From Calendula officinalis (lineage: Eukaryota; Streptophyta; Magnoliopsida; Asterales; Asteraceae), in the NCBI GenBank assembly GCA_963853835.1, contig OY970828.1, positions 20,059,468 to 20,123,467 of the forward strand: DNA of 64,000 bases. The letters run 5' to 3'. Shown here piece after piece: positions 12,840-24,487 of the stretch. The notes under the pieces were generated by a model. That model saw only the letters and a program-made list of their open reading frames with translations. It did no database searches and was not told where the DNA came from. How positions within the stretch are numbered: position 1 is the stretch's first letter; the number at the start of each line of letters is the position of its first letter. The position numbers and the translations under genes were made by a program.

Positions 12840-13212
12840 GAATGATTCTTAAGTGCTCTTCATGCTCTTCTCTCGAATGCGAATAGATAAGAATATCATC
12901 TATGAAGACGATAACGAATTTATCGAGATATTGCTTGCACACTCTGTTCATGAGATCCATAAACACAACAGGTGCATTGGTAAAACCAAATGGCATTACC
13001 AAAAATTCGTAATGACCATAGCGAGTTCTGAAAGCCGTTTTGGGCACATCTTCATCATGAACTTTTAACTGATGGTAGCCTGAACGAAGATCAATTTTGG
13101 AATAGAAATTCGATCCTTGGAGTTGATCGAATTGATCATCAATACGGGGAAGAGGATATCGATTTTTAATGGTTACTTTATTTAAATCACGATAGTCAAT
13201 GCACATTCTCAT
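12742..13212 (-). pseudogene. Reverse transcriptase core of the Tekay-like pol
   Basis: A 156-codon open stretch carries the Ty3/gypsy RT motifs in order: MRMCIDYRDLNK, NRYPLPRIDD, SKIDLRSGYHQ, FGFTNAPVVFMDLMNRV and FVIVFIDDILIYS. The FIDD box is the catalytic YxDD equivalent. The first catalytic Asp is in KIDLRSG. The frame breaks at both ends. Upstream continuity with 13213-13989 is lost by a stop and frameshift near 13225-13245, and downstream continuity with RNase H is lost near 12780. Confidence 0.9.
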
Positions 13213-13989
13213 TGAACCATCTTAATTTTTAACAAAGAGGACCGGAGCTCCCAGGGCGAGAAACTCGGTCGAATGAAACCAAGATCAAGAAGTTCTTTCA
13301 ATTGCGATGAAAGTTCTTGCATTTCAGACGGTGCAAGACGATAAGGAGAACGCGCAATAGGTGCGGCTCCTGGAATCAGATCAATACGAAATTCAACTTG
13401 TCTCTGAGGCGGCAGTCCGGGCAATTCACTAGGAAATACGCCAGGAAATTCACGAACAATAGGAATGTCCTCAATCTTACGATCTTTGGACTTTGTGTCA
13501 ACGACATGAGCAAGAAAGGCTTGGCATCCTGTACGAAGATATTTTTGAGCTTTCATGGAAGTTATGATTTTTATGTTTTTGTTTCGCTGTTCACCTAGAA
13601 TTATTAAAGTTTCCATTTTGGATAAAGGAATTCGGATTTGTTTGTCGTAACATATTATTTCAGCATGGTTTTTAGATAACCAATCCATTCCTATGACGAT
13701 ATCAAAACTACCTAGCTCTACAGGCACAAGGTCTATATCAAAAATGTGATCATCTAGGTCAAGCTTACAACCTTTAAAAACTTCACTAGACCTAACGACT
13801 TTGCCACTCGCTAGCTAGATTTCATATTTAACTTTCAAACGATCAGGATTCAAAAATTAAAAAAAAAACTTTTAAAGTCGGTCGATACGAAACTCAAGTC
13901 GGCTCCCGAATCAAATAAAATAGAGGCAAAATGATTGTTGACGATAAACGTACTTGTAACGGTATCAAGATTTTCGCGAGCTTCCTGAG
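13209..13989 (-). pseudogene. Protease and RT N-terminal part of the Tekay-like pol
   Basis: The aspartic protease active site ILFDSGADLSFVSTDFK reads on the minus strand at about 13870-13920. It is followed by a T-run frameshift near 13865 and a TAG at about 13816. The frame then continues as LASGKVVRSSEVFKGCKLDLDD and, in 13727-13209, FDIVIGMDWLSKNHAEI, then EFPGVFPSELPGLPPQRQVEF and SPYRLAPSEMQELSSQL. These are the protease end and the RT N-terminus of Ty3/gypsy. A frameshift near 13245 destroys the SPWGAPV-type motif. Confidence 0.85.
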
Positions 13990-14079
13990 CATTCATAACA
14001 AATGCACGACCACGATCATTCTGACGATCATTGTTGTTGTTGGCATTGCGATTGTTGTTGCGATTGTTGTTACGATTGC

Positions 14080-14111
<32 letters not shown>

Positions 14112-14130
14112 CCATTCTGGTTGTTGTTGT

Positions 14131-15265
14131 TCTAAAGCTTAGGGCAACGATTTCGATAGTGGTTAGGATCAACACACTCGTAGCAGACAGGATTCTTAGG
14201 AGGATTGTTGGACGAACACTTTCTGAAATTGTGACCCCAGCGGTCACACTTGTAGCACTTCTCACACTGACCATCATGATGCCAATTACATTTGTTGCAC
14301 TTGGGCTTGCTTCCAGCATAAGACTTAGAATCAGAATTAGACTTATTGTTGTTCTGATTAGAGGAAGCATAATTCTTAGTCTTCTGATACTTGTTCCCTT
14401 TGTAATCACGCTTGTTGTCGTAGGAACGCTTCCCATTTTCATTGATCGAATTTCAGAGGATTTGCTAGACACAACTAGCTTGTCTTTGAACGATCCACTT
14501 CTCATAGCATCATCAGTCAACCTTGTTGCACGATTCACAGCATCTTCAAATGTTGTCGGTTCAGAAGCAATAACATGAGTACGAATGAGATCATGAAGAC
14601 CTTGAAGATACCTTTCGATACGCTTAAATTCAGGGGAAACCATATGAGGAACAAGACGAGCGAGTTCTTGAAACTCAGTCGTGTAGGTAACAATATCAGA
14701 TCCAACCATGGACAGATTCCATAGTTCCACTTCAACTTTCTGTAGCTCTCTCCTTGGACAAAACTTCTGACTTAACTGATTCTTGAACGTATCCCAGGCC
14801 ATAGCATCAGCATTAGCACGACCTAAGACTTGCACTTGGGAATTCCACCAGGACAACGCTTCTTTGGACAATGTGCTAGCAGCACACTTCGCCATATTCT
14901 CAGGGGCACATTGGATGATACTGAAAATAGATTCCACCTTCTCAATCCAGTGGATGATAGCAATGGCACCTTCAGATTCAGAGTATATCGGAGGATGACA
15001 GGACGTAAAGGTCTTAAACGACTGACCTTGACGATTAGCACTGGGATCTGAAGTTTAAACAAATAAGGAAAGAAAATGAACAATAGGTTAAAACAAAATG
15101 AAAAATAAATGAATCTTCTATCGTGGAGTCGTATGATATACCGTTGTTTCCACTGTTAGATGCACCAGCAACACTTCCTCTTGCTTCGTTCATTTGAGCC
15201 ATCACTTCAGCAAGTCGACGTTCCACCATTTGTTCAACAGTCTCTGCATTTCCTCATCGAGCCAT
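14131..15265 (-). pseudogene. Gag of the Tekay-like element, with predicted intron
   Basis: A probable start ATG lies at 15265-15263, with a TGA three codons later (15254-15256). Exon 1 then reads VEQMVERRLAEVMAQMN and ends at 15142. After a predicted 94-bp intron, exon 2 resumes at 15047 in frame (SFKTFTSCHPP, then IHWIEKVESIFS). The retrotransposon gag domain follows (ALSWWNSQV, AWDTFKNQL, RYLQGLHDLIR). A frameshift near 14440-14460 separates it from two CX2CX4HX4C zinc knuckles (CYKCDRWGHNFRKC, 14216-14257, and CYECVDPNHYRNRC, 14144-14185). A TAG follows CPKL near 14130. Beyond it an Asn-rich repeat tract leads in the same frame to the protease. Confidence 0.82.
15048..15141 (-). other. 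Predicted 94-bp intron in gag (Tekay-like)
   Basis: On the minus strand the donor is AACG/GTATATC and the acceptor TTTAAACTTCAG/ATCCC. The interval is T-rich, with a TTTTAACCT branch-like word and a pyrimidine stretch before the AG. Removing it joins the MNEARGS frame to the SFKTFTSC frame without a shift (phase 1). The intervening DNA read as protein is not gag-like and hits a stop. Transcript evidence is lacking. Confidence 0.65.
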
Positions 15266-15646
15266 TGATGAATTGCTGATACAAATAATACGATTTAAAC
15301 AAAGAATTTAGAAAAGAATAATATAGAAGGATTATAAAGAAAATATATACTTATTATGAGAATCGAAGATTAGATATTCAATAGACGTATTAGTAGTAGT
15401 AGACGTAGATATAGATAGTCGTAGATATAGTAGTAGTAGTAGTAGAGACATATAGAAAATACAATTTATAGAAACATTAGAATTTACTAAAATATCACTT
15501 TTATTAAACACATTCCTAATACATAATAGTTTTAAAAGTATGGCACATACGCCAGTACTAAATAAAAGAAAATACTAAAATAGTTAAACAATAAAACCTA
15601 ATAATAGTGATAGAAAACAAATATAGACGATATGTAGACGACTAAT
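15266..15646 (-). other. AT-rich spacer with (CTA)n microsatellite, possible further intron
   Basis: This stretch has no coding potential that I recognise. It contains TAG/CTA trinucleotide repeats at about 15388-15401 and 15426-15446. Its gag-proximal end reads TATTTGTATCAG/CAATTC on the minus strand, a possible splice acceptor. It may therefore be an intron separating the upstream reading frame at 15647-15953 from gag, but no convincing donor was found. Confidence 0.35.
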
Positions 15647-15953
15647 CATCTTCCTCTGGCTGCTGGTCGTTGTCTTGTCGTCATGTATAGATCACCATCC
15701 TTCACTAGATGATAGAGATAAGGACGCTCTCCAGGCTTGAGATCAGGGGGTCCACTGGGTACACCGGGACAGGAGGCTGGGTAGGATGAAACCAATCTGC
15801 TGACGATATCGGGAAAGGCGTCGGTACAAACACTGGCTTTGGAGTCGAAGGAGGCGTAGCACGTCTTCTAGACGTAGTGGTACTCTGATCGCTATCGTAC
15901 TCCGAGTCTGACGTAATATTAATAACACTCGCTGACGGCATTCTGCTAATCAC
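15647..15953 (-). pseudogene. Upstream acidic/proline-rich frame of the Tekay-like element
   Basis: The minus-strand frame starts with MISRMPSASVINITSDSEYD. It continues through a Thr/Pro-rich segment to PPVPVYPVDP. After a one-base shift near 15745 it reads DLKPGERPYLYHLVKDGDL and ends at a TGA near 15647. The continuation in the second frame looks protein-like, so a frameshift in a formerly longer N-terminal gag exon or leader protein is likely. No known domain was recognised. Confidence 0.4.
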
Positions 15954-16163
15954 GACGCATAAATTTATTAGATTATGAAAATTTTGGGCTCTCTGACGAA
16001 TGCTAACTTATCATACTAAGGCAATTCTAACTAGGGCAAATGTTCTAAGCTAAGAACAATGGAACTTCAGGATATGAGACTCAGCGTGCCATGATTATTT
16101 TTGTTTTGTAAAATCTTTTGTTTTTCCCAAAAATCTTTTGTAGTTATAGACTAGGCTTGTTAT
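15954..16163 (-). other. Internal leader next to the truncated 5' LTR
   Basis: About 210 bp with no recognisable gene. The expected tRNA primer-binding site (TGGTATCAGAGC type) was not found here. Together with the missing inner end of the adjacent LTR this indicates a deletion spanning the LTR edge and the primer site. Confidence 0.5.
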
Positions 16164-18321
16164 GTTGAACAAATTGTTATGTTTTACATCGCATGAACTG
16201 TTATCCCCAGTAGGTAGCTAGTCTATTGAGTTAATATACCAACCCATAAGTCCACAATCAACACTTCAACTCCAGTGTGTTATCGTTCTTTTATGGATAT
16301 ACACTCCCGAAAGATGTCTTGGATATACCAAGTAGTGATCAAATAATGTTGGGAGGATGAGTGTCAGCCAATAGTACTATCTGCATATCCATGGTCTAGA
16401 TCCACTAATTAATGATTGCTGGCACCTTAGTCCGGTATAATAATTGTTTGTCATGCCAACGCGATAATGAAAATGTATAGATGTTGTTGTACAGTCATAG
16501 TAAAATAGTAGCATTTGTTTATGTTTTCCTCCCCAAAGTTTATAAAACAGTAAGAGTAGTAAAGGAGTATGTGGACTCACCTGGGCAAAGCTTAGCAACG
16601 ATATTAGGACAGAGGAATCCTTCAGAGACTCCTAGCTTCCTAAATGATATAACTACTAATTAGACTAAGCTAATGCAGGCGATTCATGATACGATATAAG
16701 TTAAATGATATGCGATTAATGTTATGTTTTATGTTTAGTGACATCGAATGAACTTGGATCATTGGGCCATAATGGGCCGAAATGAAACGAAACGAAATGG
16801 GCTTCAAAGTGAAATGAAATGAAATGGTCTTGGGTTAGACTTAATGGGCCTAGATTGGGCCTATTGGGCCTAATGGGCTTAATGGGCCTAGATTAGGCCA
16901 CTTGGGCCTCTTATTGGGCTTAGGTCCGATTAGATTGGGCCATGGATTGGGCTTGGGCCCAATTGGGTTCGGTTTGGGCATAAGTGGGCCAAAGGTTTGG
17001 GCTTTGGTCCAAATAGGCTTGGATAGTAATGGGCCAACTAAAGTTTGGGCCCGATAGACTAGGGTAGATCGATATGGGCCAAGTACGGGCCTTGCCCCGA
17101 TTAAGTATTCGGGTTTGGGTTGATCGGTTGGGTCAAGATCCGGCCTTGACCCGGTTTCACTTATTGGTCAACATTGGTCAATCCTAGAAGTCAACAAAGG
17201 TCAAAATTAGTCAACAATAGTCAACATAAAAGTTCTAGATTTCGGCTAGGGTTTAGTCTAGGATACTATTCGGTCAACCAAGGTGAAACATGGTCAATCT
17301 AGGTCAACTAGGGTTTGGTTTTATGCTAGGGTTGATGGCTAGGCCGAAACCCTTCGGGTTTGGTTCTGTTCGGGCTAGATCGACTTGATGCAAGGTTTGT
17401 GGGTCTAGGTTCGGCTAAGGTTCGAATCTATGAAGCTAGATCTAGGGTTTATCATATCAAAGGTCGAGATCTAGAGTTTAAACAAACGGATCAACGAATC
17501 AACAACACATCTAGCGAGTTCTAACGCTTTAACCGAGCAACACACACATACACAAGCATGCATGTAGGCTACGGATTTATGGGTGCTAGGGTTTATACCG
17601 AGACCAAATGGCCTTTGCCATGGTCTCGGGTTCAAGCTAGGGACCGAAATAAACAAGAAATGAAATGAAAATCATATAGGGAATCGGTATACCTTGCGAT
17701 CGGATCAAGAAATGAATTGAGATGCTCGAGTTTGCTTGGGATCGGACGAAGGTAATGATGGTGATGCTTGTGGGGATCGGCCGAATTGGGGAGAAACAAA
17801 AAGTGTAGGGTTTAATGAATAACTGGTATTTATAGTGCTCACGGATTAGGGTTTAGAAGTAGAGTCCTAGTAGCACAAGGACTTGTTTAGAGAGATGGAT
17901 AAAGACCAAATTGGAGAGATAAGGCCAACACAACTTACACCTCACTCTAAAGGGGTGTTCGGCCGAGTTTGGGGTCAAGCAAGGAGGGGGAGGCCGGTCA
18001 CTTAGGTGGTCGGGCAAACCTTGGTGTCGGGTTAGATTGGTTCGTACATTCGAGTCACGTTTAAGTTAATTTGTTACGATTATTGCCTAACCGATAATGT
18101 TATCATTTTAGAAATGTTTTAAGCTCAATGTGTGACCATAAGAAAAGTAGTAATGTTTTGTTGACTAAAATAATCAAACACTAATGTATGGTGTATAAAT
18201 ATGTAAATTTGTTGTGTGTTAGGATGCCAGAAATAGAAATGTCTAAAAATAGAAACTTTCTAAATAAGGAAAGTTCTTGAAATGAAATGAGTTTACGCAC
18301 CAGAAATATCGAGTTGTCACA
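16164..18321 (-). repeat. 5' LTR of the Tekay-like element, truncated
   Basis: Matches 8510-10635 with small indels, such as extra GGGCCTAATGGGCTTAATG sequence near 16865. It lacks the counterpart of 8003-8509, so the element-internal end of this LTR is missing. The outer end GAGTTGTCACA at 18321 is intact and abuts the ACGGG target duplication. Confidence 0.9.
17827..17834 (-). promoter_or_regulatory. TATA box of the Tekay-like 5' LTR
   Basis: Minus-strand CTATAAATACC, at the same LTR position as 10142-10149. It would drive the element's genomic transcript, but the missing R-U5 end and primer site prevent normal reverse transcription. Confidence 0.6.
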
Positions 18322-21300
18322 ACGGGCCATTTGTATGAGTAATCAACACCCATTACAATTTAAAAAATGGATACTTATATGTTATTGGATATAGCTAGTG
18401 GTTATAATGGTTCACGGGCCATTCCTATTGGCTATGGACGCTAATTACGGTTAAAAGGATACTTATAGGTTATTGGTCGAAGCTAGTGGTTATAATGGTT
18501 CACGGGCCAGTTGTATGGGTAATGGACACCAATTAAGGTTCATAATGGATACTTATAGGTTATTGGTCATAACTAGTGGTCAAAATCATTAACGAGGCAT
18601 TCGTATGGGTTCTAGACACGAATTAGAGTTTAAAAAATGGATACTTATAGGTTATTGGTCATAGCTAGTGGTTATAATGGTTCACGGGCGATTTGTATGG
18701 GTTATCAACACCAATTACAGTTTAAAAATGGATACTTATAGGTTTTTGGTTATAGCTAGTGGTTATAATGGTTCACGGGCCATTCGTATGGGTTATCGAC
18801 ACCAATTAAGGTTTAAAATGGATACTTATAGGTTATTGAACATAGCTAGTGGTCAAAATTATTCACAGGGCATTCGTATGGGTTTTAGACACCAATTGCA
18901 ATTTAAAAAATGGATAGTTATAGGTTATAGGTCATAGCTAGTGGTTATAATGGCTCACCGGCCATTCATATGGGTAATGGACACCAATTAAGGTTTAAAA
19001 TGGATACTTATAGATTATTGGTCCAAGCTAGTGGTCAAAATCGTTCATGGGGCATTCGTATGGGTTCTAGACACCAATTACAGTTTAAAATATGGATACA
19101 TATAAGTTATTGGTCATAGCTAGTGGTCAAAATCGTTCACGGGGCATTCGTATGGGTTCTAGACACCAAATACAGTTTAAAAATGGATACTTATAGGTTA
19201 TTCGTCATAGCTATTGGTTTTAATGGTTCACCGGCCATTCGTATGGGCTATGGACGCAAATTACGGTTTAACAACGATACTTATAGCTTATTGCTCGAAA
19301 CTAGTGGTTATAATGGTTCACGGGCCATTCGTATGGGCTATGAACGCTAATTACGGTTTAACAAGGATACTTATAGGTTATTGGTCGAAGCTAGTGATTA
19401 TAACGGTTCACGGGCCATTCGTATGGGTAATGGACCCCAATTAAGGTTTAAAATGGATACTTATAGCTTATTGGTCGAAGCTAGTGATTATAATGGTTCA
19501 CGGGCCATTCGTATGGGTAATGGACAACAATTAAGGTTTAAAATGGATACTTATAGGTTATTGGTCATAGCTAGTGGTCAAATTCCTTCATGGGGCATTC
19601 GTATGGGTTCTGCACACGAATTACAGTTTAAAAAATGGAAACTTATAGGTTATTGGTCATAGCTAGTGGTTATAATGGTTTACGGGCCATTTGTATGAGT
19701 TATAAACACCCATTACAGTTAAAAAATGGATACTTATAGGTTATTGGTCGTACCTAGTGGTTATAATGGTTCACGGGCCATTTGTATGGGTAATGGACAC
19801 CAATTAAGGTTTAAAATAGATACTTATAGGTTATTGGTCATAGCTAGTGGTCAAAATCATTCGCGGGGCATTCGTATATGTTCTACACACCAATTACAGT
19901 TTACAAAATGGATACTTATAAGTTATTGGTCATAGCTAGTGGTTATAATGGTTTACAGGCCATTTGTATGAGTTATAAACACCCATTACAATTTAAAAAA
20001 TGGATACTTATAGGTTATTGGATATAGCTAGTGGTTATAATGGTTCACGGGCCATAGCTAGTGGTCAATGGACGCTAATTATGGTTTAGAAAGGATACTT
20101 ATAGGTTATTGGTCGAAGCTAGTGGTTATAATGGTTCACGGGCCAGTCGTATATGGGTAATGGACACCAATTAAGGTTTAAAACGGATACTTATAGGTTA
20201 TTGGTCATAGCTAGTGGTCAAAATCATTCACGCTGCATTCGTATGGGTTCTAAACACGAATTAGAGTTTAAAAAATGGATACTTATAGGTTATTGGTCAT
20301 AGCTAGTGCTCATAATGGTTCACGGGCCATTTGTATGGGTTATCAACACCAATTACAGTTTTAAAAATGGAAACTTATAGGTTATTGATTATAGCTAGTG
20401 ATTATAATGGTTCACGGGCCATTCGTATGGGCTAAGGACGCCAATTACGGTTTAACATGGATACTTATAGGTTATTGGGCGTAGCTAGTGGTTATAATGC
20501 TTCACGGGCCATTCGTATGTGTAATGGACACCAATTAATGTCTAAAATGGATACTTATAGGTTATTGGTCATAGCCAGTGGTCAAAATCGTTCACGGGGA
20601 ATTCATATGAGTTATAGACACCAATTACAGTTCAAAAAACGAATACTTATAGGTTACTGGTCATGGCTAGTGGTCGTAATGGTTCACGGGCCATTCGTAT
20701 GGGTTATGGACGCTAATTACGGTTTAACAAGGATATTTATAGCTTATTGGTCGAAGCTTGTGGTTATAATGCTTCACGGGCCATTCGTATGTGTAATGGA
20801 CACCAATTAATGTTTAAAATGGATAGTTATAGGTTATTGGTCATTGCTAGTGGCCAAAATCGTTCACGGGGCATTCGTATGAGTTCTAGACAGCAATTAC
20901 AGTTTAAAAAATGGATATATGTGTTATTGGTCATAGCTAGTTGTCAAAATCGTTCACGGGGCATTCGTGTGGTTTCTAGACACCAATTACAGTTTAAAAA
21001 ATGGGTACTTATAGGTTATTGGTCATAGCTATTGGTTATAATGGTTCACGGGCCATTCGTATGGGCTATGGACGCTAATTACGGTTTAACAAGGATACTT
21101 ATAGGTTATTGGTCGAAGCTAGTGATTATAATGGTTCACGGGCCATTCGTATGGGTAATGGACACCAATTAAGGTTTAAAATGGATACTTGTAGGTTTTT
21201 GGTCATAGCTAGTGGTCAAAATCGTTCACTCGGAATTCGTATGGGTTCTAGACACTAATTACAATTTACAAAATGGATACTTATAGGTTATTGGTCATAG

Positions 21301-22957
21301 CTAGTGGTTATAATGGTTCACGGACCATTTGTATGGGTTATCAACACCAATTACAGTTTAAAAAATGGATACTTATAGATTATTGGTTATAGCTAGTGGT
21401 TATAATGGTTCACGGGCCATTCGTATGGGTTATCGACAACAATTAAGGTTTAAAATGGATACTTATAGATTATTGGTTATAGCTAGTGGTCAAAATTACT
21501 CACGGGTCATTCGTATGGGTTCTAGACACCGATTACAATTTAAAAAATGGATACTTATAGGTTATCGGTCATAGCTAGTGGTTATAATGGTTCACGGGAT
21601 ATTCGTATGGGTAATGGACACCAATTAAGGTTTAAAATTGATACTTATAGGTTACTGGTCATAGCTAGTGGTCAAAATCACTCACGGGGCATTCGTATGG
21701 GTTCTAGACACCAATTACATTTTAAAAAATTGATACTTATAGGTTATTGGTCATAGCTAGTGGTTATAATGGTTCACGGGCCATTCGTATGGGTTATGGA
21801 CGCTAATTACGGTTTAACAAGGATACTTATAGGTTATTGGTCGAAGCTAGTTGTTATAATGGTTCACGGGCCATTCGTATGTGTAATGGACACCAATTAA
21901 TGTTTAAAATGGATACTTATAGGTTAGTGGTCTTAGCTAGTGGTCAAAATCGTTCACGGAGCATTCGTATGGGTTCTAGATACCAAATACAGTTTAAAAA
22001 ATGGATACTTATAGGTTATTTGTCATAGCTATGGGTTATAATGGTTCACGGGTCATTCGTATGGGCTATCGACGCAAATTACGGTTTAAGAAAGATACTT
22101 ATAGGTTATTGGTCATGGCTATTGGTTATAATGGTTCACCGGCCATTCGTATGGGCTATGGACGCTAGTTAGGGTTTAATAAGGATAGTTATAGGTTATT
22201 GCTCGAAACTAGTGGATATGAGTTCTAGACACGAATTACAGTTTAAAAAATGGATATATGGGTTATTGGTCATAGGTAGTGGTCAAAATCGTTCACGTGG
22301 CATTCGTATGGGCTATGGACGCTAATTACGGTTTAACAAGGATACTTATACACGGGGCATTCGTATGAGTTCTAGACACGAATTACAGTTTAAAAAATGG
22401 ATATATGGGTTATTGGTCATAGGTAGTGGTCAAAATCGTTCACGTGGCATTCGTATGGGCTATGGACGCTAATTACGGTTTAACAAGGATACTTATACAC
22501 GGGGCATTCGTATGAGTTCTAGACACAAATTACAGTTCAAAAAATGGATATATGGGTTATTGGTCATAGGTAGTGGTCAAAATCGTTCACGTGGCATTCG
22601 TATGGGCTATGGACGCTAATTACGGTTTAACAAGGATACTTATACACGGGGCATTCGTATGAGTTCTAGACACAAATTGCAGTTCAAAAAATGGATATAT
22701 GGGTTATTGGTCATAGGTAGTGGTCAAAATCGTTCACGTGGCATTCGTATGGGCTATGGACGCTAATTACGGTTTAACAAGGATACTTATACTATATTGG
22801 TCGAAACTAGTGGTTATAATGGTTCACAGGCCATTCGTATGGGATATGGACGTTAATTACGGTTTAACAATGATACTTATAGGTTATTGGTCATGGCTAT
22901 TGGTTATAATGGTTCACCGGCCATTCGTATGGGCTATGGACGCTAGTTAGGGTTTAA
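18322..22957. repeat. Satellite block 2
   Basis: Same 90/91-bp monomer family as block 1. Its left part resembles the segment around 5750-6100, including the rare CACCCATTACAATTT and CCTATTGGCTATGG variants. The gypsy element was therefore inserted within one continuous array. An uninterrupted copy of the gypsy target lies at about 19661-19700. No gene is supported here. Confidence 0.96.
22214..22791. repeat. 147-bp chimeric tandem repeat within the satellite
   Basis: The junction GATACTTATA/CACGGGGCATTCG starts new units at 22351, 22498 and 22645, exactly 147 bp apart. Before 22351 there is a partial unit. Each unit is one monomer plus about 57 bp of another, joined out of register. The copies differ by only a few bases (for example CACGAATTA versus CACAAATTA), so the expansion is recent. 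Confidence 0.92.
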
Positions 22958-22996
22958 CTAGCAGGGTACCCGCACGATGCGGCGGCGGGTACCCTG
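22958..22996 (-). terminator. Helitron 3' terminus: hairpin plus CTAG
   Basis: Perfect 12-bp arms CAGGGTACCCGC (22962-22973) and GCGGGTACCCTG (22985-22996) flank an 11-nt loop. On the element strand the hairpin is followed directly by CTAG at the end and then the host T. This is the classical Helitron replication-terminator structure. Confidence 0.92.
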
Positions 22997-23883
22997 AGTA
23001 ATTATATTTTGAGGCGAGTAATGTTATTTTGCGGCGATAAATGTTATTTTCCGGCAGCACGTACATTATATATAAAGATTCGCTACGATAAAAGTGGGTA
23101 AACGGAATTACTATGGAACCACCTGAACTTAAAATGTAGGAACAGCCGGTCCTTAAAAACATTATTCGGGTCCATCCTTGAAAGCAAATACAAAGGCAAT
23201 AGTTAATTGACTTCAAATTTCCTTCCATTTAAATAAGGAGAAATCAAAGCATCATCTAACGAAAGTTCAAAACCACCTTATTGGGTGGCGGATACCATAT
23301 GACTATATTTTGTGGTAAACAAGTGTTGTCCTATTACATGTTTTTTTTTAGAGATGCTATTTTGCCTTACGTTCTAGACATAGAAAACAATACAAAACCA
23401 TACATGTTTCAGTGTCGTTGTGATAAGATGTGACAAGTAGACAAGTGTTTCTCTCATTTTCTGCAACAATATGCATAATTTAGCCACACTACTTTTTTCA
23501 TTTAATTAGCACGAAAGAATTCCAAAAGTCCAAGCAAACCTGTTCAAAAAGAATGACAAAATGGTCAGCCATCTTATCATTATAACAGAAGAATAGAGCT
23601 TATAATTGACAAGGAAAGTTTTCCATATTTCTAGATCAGGCAAATTCTAAATAATGACCATCAACAAAAGTACAAAACATAGGATTTAGTAATTCATTTT
23701 CATATACTCACAAACAAAAAATAATTATACCTTGATTTAAAAACTGCAAGCAGAATGCTATTATATAATAATATGTTTTGGGTCAACTGACCCGTTTCAA
23801 CATATATAAAACGACCAATTTGACCTGATAACCAACCCACCATTTTGACACCTCTTCACAAATAAATTAAACAAAAAAAAACT

Positions 23884-24487
23884 AACTTAAGATGCTGGTC
23901 ATCGAACGATTTATTTTGTTCCAGGTCAAGAACTTCAAGCAACGCAGAAGCAGGATAACCCAGAACATCAGATCTCATTTTATCAATCCCATCCAACAAC
24001 ATAGCAGGATTACAGACACCTACTTTCTAAAGTCAAAAAAACAAAGTCAACAAAATATATAAAAAATAACACATAAAATTAAAAATCTTTAACTGAAAAA
24101 ATGTATATTTAAAATAATTAATTTACCTTGAACCTACCAATAAAGCGACCTATCATACTTCCTATGCCCTCTATTATCAGCTTCAATTTTCACACCACCA
24201 TCTCACCCTTACAAATTTCGTATCCAAAGTAGCAGCAATAGATGAAGCTAACGATGTTTTCCGGACACCTGACGGGATCACAAAACATAATATCAGGCTT
24301 CTAGCATCTGGTTATAGATGCATTTAAAAAAATAGTTAGTTACAATCATCACAGCACCAATAGTAAAAATTAAGTAAGTAAATAGTTGGTCAACCTTGCG
24401 AACAACTAAGTATTCAATAATCCTTTGTTTGACTTTGACAAAACCATAGTGCTCACTATCGGGTCGATCTTTTGCAGCTTTTAGATA
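23884..24487 (-). pseudogene. Captured fragments of a Lon protease gene (AAA+ domain)
   Basis: Three minus-strand blocks match plant ATP-dependent Lon protease in order and look like exons separated by intron remnants. Block 1 (about 24391-24487) reads SEHYGFVKVKQRIIEYLVV. Block 2 (about 24190-24313) reads ILCFVIPSGVRKTSLASSIA, a decayed Walker A, and is followed by IGSMIGRFIGRF in another frame. Block 3 (about 23884-24028) reads AMLLDGIDKMRSDVLGYPAS, a Walker B with Glu changed to Gly, then ALLEVLDLEQNKSFDD. Lon is a mitochondrial/organellar quality-control protease. This copy spans only part of the ATPase domain, has mutated key residues and frame changes, and is certainly non-functional. 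Confidence 0.85.

Larger units (their letters stand above)
8003..18321 (-). mobile_element. Ty3/gypsy chromovirus, Tekay/Del-like, defective
   Basis: A 10,319-bp LTR retrotransposon read on the minus strand. It is bounded by TGTCACA (8003) and TGTCACA (ending 18321) and flanked by the 5-bp duplication ACGGG (7998-8002 and 18322-18326). The uninterrupted satellite site is visible at about 19661-19700. Element order is 5' LTR (truncated), gag, protease, reverse transcriptase, RNase H, integrase, chromodomain, polypurine tract, 3' LTR. The minus-strand LTR start (TGTGACAACTCG) and the C-terminal chromodomain are typical of Tekay/Del chromoviruses. Several stops and frameshifts, plus loss of the inner end of the 5' LTR and of the primer-binding site, make it non-autonomous. 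Confidence 0.93.

Noticed and set aside
13931..14578. 215-codon plus-strand ORF rich in Val and Ile
   Set aside because: It is the antisense of the Asn-rich and zinc-knuckle part of the Tekay-like gag; AAC repeats read as GTT on the other strand.
22947..23228. 93-codon minus-strand ORF at the Helitron end
   Set aside because: It overlaps the Helitron hairpin and runs into satellite sequence; no recognisable protein.
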